In this document: piece by piece, positions 5,422 to 7,709 of the stretch | How the letters are laid out: each line of letters begins with the position of its first letter | Position numbering within the stretch: position 1 is the stretch's first letter | Assembly: GCA_020853255.1 (NCBI GenBank) | Contig: JADYZI010000108.1 | Coordinates: 1-7,709, forward strand | Direction: 5' to 3' | Length of the DNA: 7,709 nucleotides | Origin: Acidobacteriota bacterium | GTDB lineage: Bacteria > Acidobacteriota > Blastocatellia > Pyrinomonadales > Pyrinomonadaceae | Made by a program: the position numbers and the translations under genes | Notes under the pieces: model-generated | Told to the model about the DNA's origin: nothing | Seen by the model: only the letters and a program-made list of their open reading frames with translations | Databases searched by the model: none

Positions 5422-6669
5422 TCATTTTTCAACAAATGCTGTTTTTGGCCGAAGGTCTTCGCGAAAGCGTTGCAGGAAGCTCGCTATTCGGCCAACCGCT
5501 TCGTGCAGATCATCGACATTCGGCAAAAAAACAAGCCTGAAATGGTCGTGCGATCTCCAGTTAAATCCGGTTCCCTGTACTATCAAAACCCTCTCCTCAC
5601 GGAGCAGGTCGCAGGCAAATTGCTGATCGTCCTCGATCTGATAAATTTCGGGATCGAGCCGCGGGAACATATACAAAGCTGCTTTTGGCTTTACGACCGA
5701 GACGCCGGGAATTTGCGATAAAAGGTCGTAAGCCCTGTCACGCTGGCGGCATAGTCTGCCGCCGGAAGCGACAAGGTCATTGATGCTTTGGTGTCCGCCG
5801 AGAGCGGTTTGGATCGCCAATTGTCCCGGCGTGTTCGAACAAAGGCGCATCGAAGCGAGCATATTCAGCCCCTGAATATAATCGCCCGCCCGCGACTTTT
5901 CGCCTGAAACGATCATCCATCCCGATCGATATCCGCACGACCGATAGTTTTTACTCAAGCCGTTGAACGTCAAAAACAGCACGTTATCTGCGAGCGAAGC
6001 TATGCTTGTGTGGGTGTTCCCGTCATAAAGCGTTTTGTCATAGATCTCGTCGGCAAAAACGATAAGCTGATGCTCGCGTGCGATCTCGACGATCGACCGC
6101 AGTACTTCGTCCGGGTACAGGGCACCGGTCGGATTGTTTGGATTTATGACGACGATGCCGCGTGTTTTCGGGGTGATCTTCGCGCGAATATCCTCAAGGT
6201 CGGGCAGCCATTCGCTTGCTTCGTCGCAAATGTAATGAACAGGTTTGCCGCCGCTCAGGCTTACGGCACCGGTCCACAACGGATAATCGGGAGCAGGAAC
6301 CAGTATCTCGTCGCCCGCGTCAAGCAGAGCGTTCAGAGACATTGTAATAAGCTCGCTCGCTCCGTTGCCCAGATAAACGTCATCGACCGTAACGCCTCGA
6401 ATTCCCTTTTCCTGCGTATAACCGACCACCGCGCGTCGCGGGGCGAACAAGCCTTTGCTGTCCGTATACCCGGCCGAGTGCGGCAAGTTCCGGATCATGT
6501 CCTGAACGATCTCATCCGGCGGCTCAAAACCGAACGACGCGAGATTACCGATGTTCAGCTTTATGATGCTCTGCCCTTCGTCCTCCATCCGCTGGGCCAA
6601 CTCCAAAACCGGGCCGCGAATGTCATAGAAAACATCGGCCAACTTGCTTGATTTATTGATCGGTCTCAA
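5422..6669 (-). CDS. alaA: Alanine aminotransferase, AlaA type (class I PLP aminotransferase)
   Basis: The 415-residue protein aligns by eye along its whole length with E. coli AlaA (YfbQ), a cytosolic PLP enzyme making alanine from pyruvate and glutamate. Shared stretches include SSKL...YDIRGPVL, IKLNIGN, DSKGL, GNGASELI, LVPAPDYPLWT, ITPKTRGIVVINPNNPTGA, FADEIYDK, FNGLSK, LASMRLC and ALYMFP. Expected active-site residues are present: Asn179 (NPNNP), Asp207 and Tyr210 for the cofactor, Lys240 for the Schiff base, and Arg378 for the substrate carboxylate. The start is TTG (complement of 6667-6669). It gives MRPINKSSKL, in register with the E. coli N-terminus MSPIEKSSKL, and a GGAG site sits 8 bases upstream. 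The C-terminus runs about ten residues longer than in E. coli (RPKTAFVEK) and ends one base short of tRNA-Glu on the other strand. The substrate assignment rests on family similarity; a related keto-acid acceptor is possible. Confidence 0.94.
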   Translation of the reverse strand: MRPINKSSKLADVFYDIRGPVLELAQRMEDEGQSIIKLNIGNLASFGFEPPDEIVQDMIRNLPHSAGYTDSKGLFAPRRAVVGYTQEKGIRGVTVDDVYLGNGASELITMSLNALLDAGDEILVPAPDYPLWTGAVSLSGGKPVHYICDEASEWLPDLEDIRAKITPKTRGIVVINPNNPTGALYPDEVLRSIVEIAREHQLIVFADEIYDKTLYDGNTHTSIASLADNVLFLTFNGLSKNYRSCGYRSGWMIVSGEKSRAGDYIQGLNMLASMRLCSNTPGQLAIQTALGGHQSINDLVASGGRLCRQRDRAYDLLSQIPGVSVVKPKAALYMFPRLDPEIYQIEDDQQFACDLLREERVLIVQGTGFNWRSHDHFRLVFLPNVDDLHEAVGRIASFLQRFREDLRPKTAFVEK

Positions 6670-6677
6670 AAGGAAAT

Positions 6678-6681
6678 CTCC
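6678..6681 (-). promoter_or_regulatory. Ribosome binding site that fixes the TTG start of alaA
   Basis: The complement of 6678-6681 reads GGAG and lies 8 bases before the TTG at 6669. Together with the N-terminal match to E. coli AlaA, this supports TTG as the true start; no ATG nearby gives a comparable N-terminus. Confidence 0.6.
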
Positions 6682-6703
6682 GGCGGCCGCAATCTATTAG
6701 CAT

Positions 6704-6785
6704 TTCCGAAATAAGTGAAAAGTGATAAGTGAAAGGTGAAAACCGATCTTCGCGGTTACCACTTTTCACTTATCACTTATTCCGA
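6704..6785. mobile_element. MITE-like palindromic heptamer repeat with flanking direct repeats
   Basis: Bases 6710-6781 begin AATAAGTG and end CACTTATT. The left half is built of 7-base units close to A(A/T)AAGTG (four in a row), and the right half of their complements. A 14-base perfect match, AGTGATAAGTGAAA (6721-6734) with its complement in the right arm, followed by broken pairs and AACC/GGTT, makes a long stem closed by a loop at about 6745-6753. The left arm holds one extra heptamer. TTCCGA occurs directly on both sides (6704-6709 and 6780-6785), as a target-site duplication would; depending on where the ends are drawn, 4 to 6 of these bases are duplicated. The element has no coding capacity. 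It may also end transcripts coming from the CAT tRNA, although no good T-run follows. Whether it is mobile or a repeat spread another way cannot be told from one copy. Confidence 0.55.
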
Positions 6786-6799
6786 CAGGGTCTTAAGTA

Positions 6800-6871
6800 T
6801 GCCCTCGGCAGGATTCGAACCTGCAACCGAGCGATTATGAGCCGCGCGCTCTACCGTTGAGCTACAAGGGC
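6800..6871 (-). tRNA. tRNA with anticodon CAT (tRNA-Ile2 with lysidine, or elongator tRNA-Met)
   Basis: On the minus strand the cloverleaf is acceptor GCCCTTG/CGAGGGC, D arm GCTC-AACGGTA-GAGC, anticodon loop CTCATAA, T arm GCAGG-TTCGAAT-CCTGC, then A73; no CCA is encoded. It is not the initiator, because pair 1-72 is G-C and the anticodon stem lacks GGG/CCC. Ile2 and elongator Met share the anticodon before C34 is changed to lysidine. Here C4-G69, C29-G41, U12-A23, A37, A38 and A73 are all present. These are known E. coli isoleucine identity elements, and the half-stem TCGCT matches E. coli ileX, so I lean to Ile2. Pair 27-43 is a C-U mismatch. The gene lies between the DUF4328 gene and alaA, all on the same strand. 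Confidence 0.92.
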
Positions 6872-6882
6872 ATGAACTGTAA

Positions 6883-6912
6883 ATTTTAATGCATCAAGTA
6901 AGGGATTCGCAA
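6883..6912 (-). promoter_or_regulatory. Probable promoter of the CAT tRNA
   Basis: On the minus strand TTGCGA (complement of 6907-6912; 4 of 6) and TAAAAT (complement of 6883-6888; 5 of 6) are separated by 18 bases. Transcription would start about 5 bases before the tRNA. The promoter fits in the 59-base gap after the DUF4328 stop codon, so the tRNA need not depend on that gene. Confidence 0.5.
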
Positions 6913-6930
6913 CCTGCCTGATCTAACGTA

Positions 6931-7629
6931 TCATGAATTTACCCCAGAAAAGGCCTCGGAACGCTCAAGCCTCTGCACCGATATGAAACGTGCCGCCTGT
7001 CGGGATGTGATATCGCGGACGACCTTGATCGCCAGGACGGCCGCAATGATGGTCAGTGCGGACGCAACCACGAACCCCAATCCAACAACGGCAACATTAT
7101 CCGTGCGGTCCGGGTCGAACAATTTATCGACGCCGTTCGACACAATGTTGGCGGCCAGCCAAAAGCCCCACCACAATGCCATAAAGGTTGGAGCATTGTG
7201 CAGGCTCTCTGTCAGAAACATCTGGTCCCGCTGTATTTCAGGGTCGCTTTCGCACCAAACCTCGCGGACGACCTGAAACGGCTTTACCAAATTGGCAAAC
7301 GGAATGAACCACCATCCTACGGCCCAGCCTGACGAAAATCTCAAAAAGGCGGGCCGCAGGGCGAGCAAATTCTTGTGCGAAAGGTTCAGCCAGATCAGGA
7401 ATACCACAACGGTCGCGATCGTCACCGGTACCTTGACTATCGTCAATAGGCCGTAGATCAAATACCACGCCGACATCGGCCCTTCTTCGCCGAGATCGAT
7501 GACCGAATCGGGCATCAGCATCGCTCCGATGCCGCTAAGCCCAAGCGGAACGTGCAAGAACGAGATAAAGGCGAGCCCGGCGATCGTTATCAGGCTCCAT
7601 GTGTTTGTCGATCGGTATACTTCTGTCAT
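6931..7629 (-). CDS. DUF4328 integral membrane protein
   Basis: The 232-residue protein has four clear hydrophobic segments at about 12-39, 55-83, 146-168 and 178-202. The stretch from 98 to 125 holds the family's hallmark: FSSGWAVGWWFIPFANLVKP, then FQVVREVW with CESDPE. Another conserved piece is ALWWGFWLAANI at 151-162. These identify the DUF4328 family of small inner-membrane proteins, whose biochemical role is unknown. The Trp-rich segment at 102-112 may re-enter the membrane. The ATG at 7627-7629 is preceded by no clear Shine-Dalgarno site, but an extended -10 (complement of 7670-7678) lies about 40 bases upstream. Nothing in the neighbourhood suggests a partner; the tRNA and alaA downstream look like separate units. 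Confidence 0.9.
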   Translation of the reverse strand: MTEVYRSTNTWSLITIAGLAFISFLHVPLGLSGIGAMLMPDSVIDLGEEGPMSAWYLIYGLLTIVKVPVTIATVVVFLIWLNLSHKNLLALRPAFLRFSSGWAVGWWFIPFANLVKPFQVVREVWCESDPEIQRDQMFLTESLHNAPTFMALWWGFWLAANIVSNGVDKLFDPDRTDNVAVVGLGFVVASALTIIAAVLAIKVVRDITSRQAARFISVQRLERSEAFSGVNS

Positions 7630-7669
7630 CAGGAAATTTCGCGGGGTTGTCTTGAGTACAGACTGGAAA

Positions 7670-7678
7670 AGAATAGCA
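7670..7678 (-). promoter_or_regulatory. Possible extended -10 promoter of the DUF4328 gene
   Basis: The minus strand reads TGCTATTCT, an extended -10 (TGn plus TATTCT), with no recognisable -35. Transcription would begin around 7663, about 33 bases before the start codon. Confidence 0.3.
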
Positions 7679-7709
7679 CATTTCAGTTACCGGGCTTGTT
7701 TTTCCGGCC

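Noticed and set aside
5421..5455. Terminator between tRNA-Glu and alaA (AACA/TGTT next to T-runs)
   Set aside because: A four-pair A/T-rich stem is too weak; the T-runs lie inside the alaA coding sequence.
5277..5540. Open frame of 87 codons on the + strand after the kinase
   Set aside because: It runs straight through tRNA-Glu and into antisense alaA, so it is not a credible protein gene.
6010..6651. Open frame of 213 codons on the + strand
   Set aside because: It is the opposite strand of alaA, whose active-site motifs are intact; the composition is that of a shadow frame.
6710..6781. CRISPR array
   Set aside because: The repeats are 7 bases long, contiguous and palindromic, with no spacers and no cas gene nearby.

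Overview
The window looks like an ordinary chromosomal stretch of a moderately GC-rich Gram-negative bacterium, most likely an Acidobacteriota member near Blastocatellia/Pyrinomonadaceae. Two things point there. One is a secreted VWA protein of the type named after Acidobacteria (VWFA-related Acidobacterial domain). The other is the tail of an Omp85/BamA outer-membrane protein. The taxonomic call is inference; there is no rRNA or other marker gene here.

Layout, left to right. (1) Bases 3-146 are the last 47 codons of a BamA/Omp85-family beta-barrel protein on the + strand. (2) Facing it, and ending 6 bases away, is a large minus-strand gene (153-2699) for a membrane protein with an HD-GYP, a GAF and a GGDEF domain; both cyclic-di-GMP active sites look intact. 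(3) A 200-base divergent region leads to a + strand gene for an exported VWA protein (2903-3898). (4) A 72-residue LysW-like zinc-ribbon protein with a very acidic tail lies on the minus strand (3938-4156). (5) After a 164-base divergent region with a nested inverted repeat comes a PfkB-family sugar kinase on the + strand (4321-5277). (6) A compact control region holds a probable terminator, a promoter and an 18-base palindrome, followed by tRNA-Glu(CTC) (5346-5420). (7) The rest is on the minus strand. Read in the direction of transcription it is a DUF4328 membrane protein (7629-6931), a tRNA with anticodon CAT (6871-6800), a palindromic heptamer repeat flanked by short direct repeats (6704-6785), and an AlaA-type alanine aminotransferase (6669-5422). 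The aminotransferase stop codon lies one base from the encoded CCA end of tRNA-Glu.

The genes do not form an obvious pathway: most are single units that alternate in strand. The themes are housekeeping and signalling: outer-membrane assembly, c-di-GMP turnover, amino-acid transamination, sugar phosphorylation and translation. I found no defence system, CRISPR array, integrase, transposase or biosynthetic cluster. The points most worth a second look are the MITE-like heptamer palindrome, the LysW-like protein with its acidic Asp/Tyr/Gly tail and no visible lysine/arginine-pathway partners, the identity of the CAT tRNA, and the tightly packed kinase-terminator/tRNA-promoter junction.
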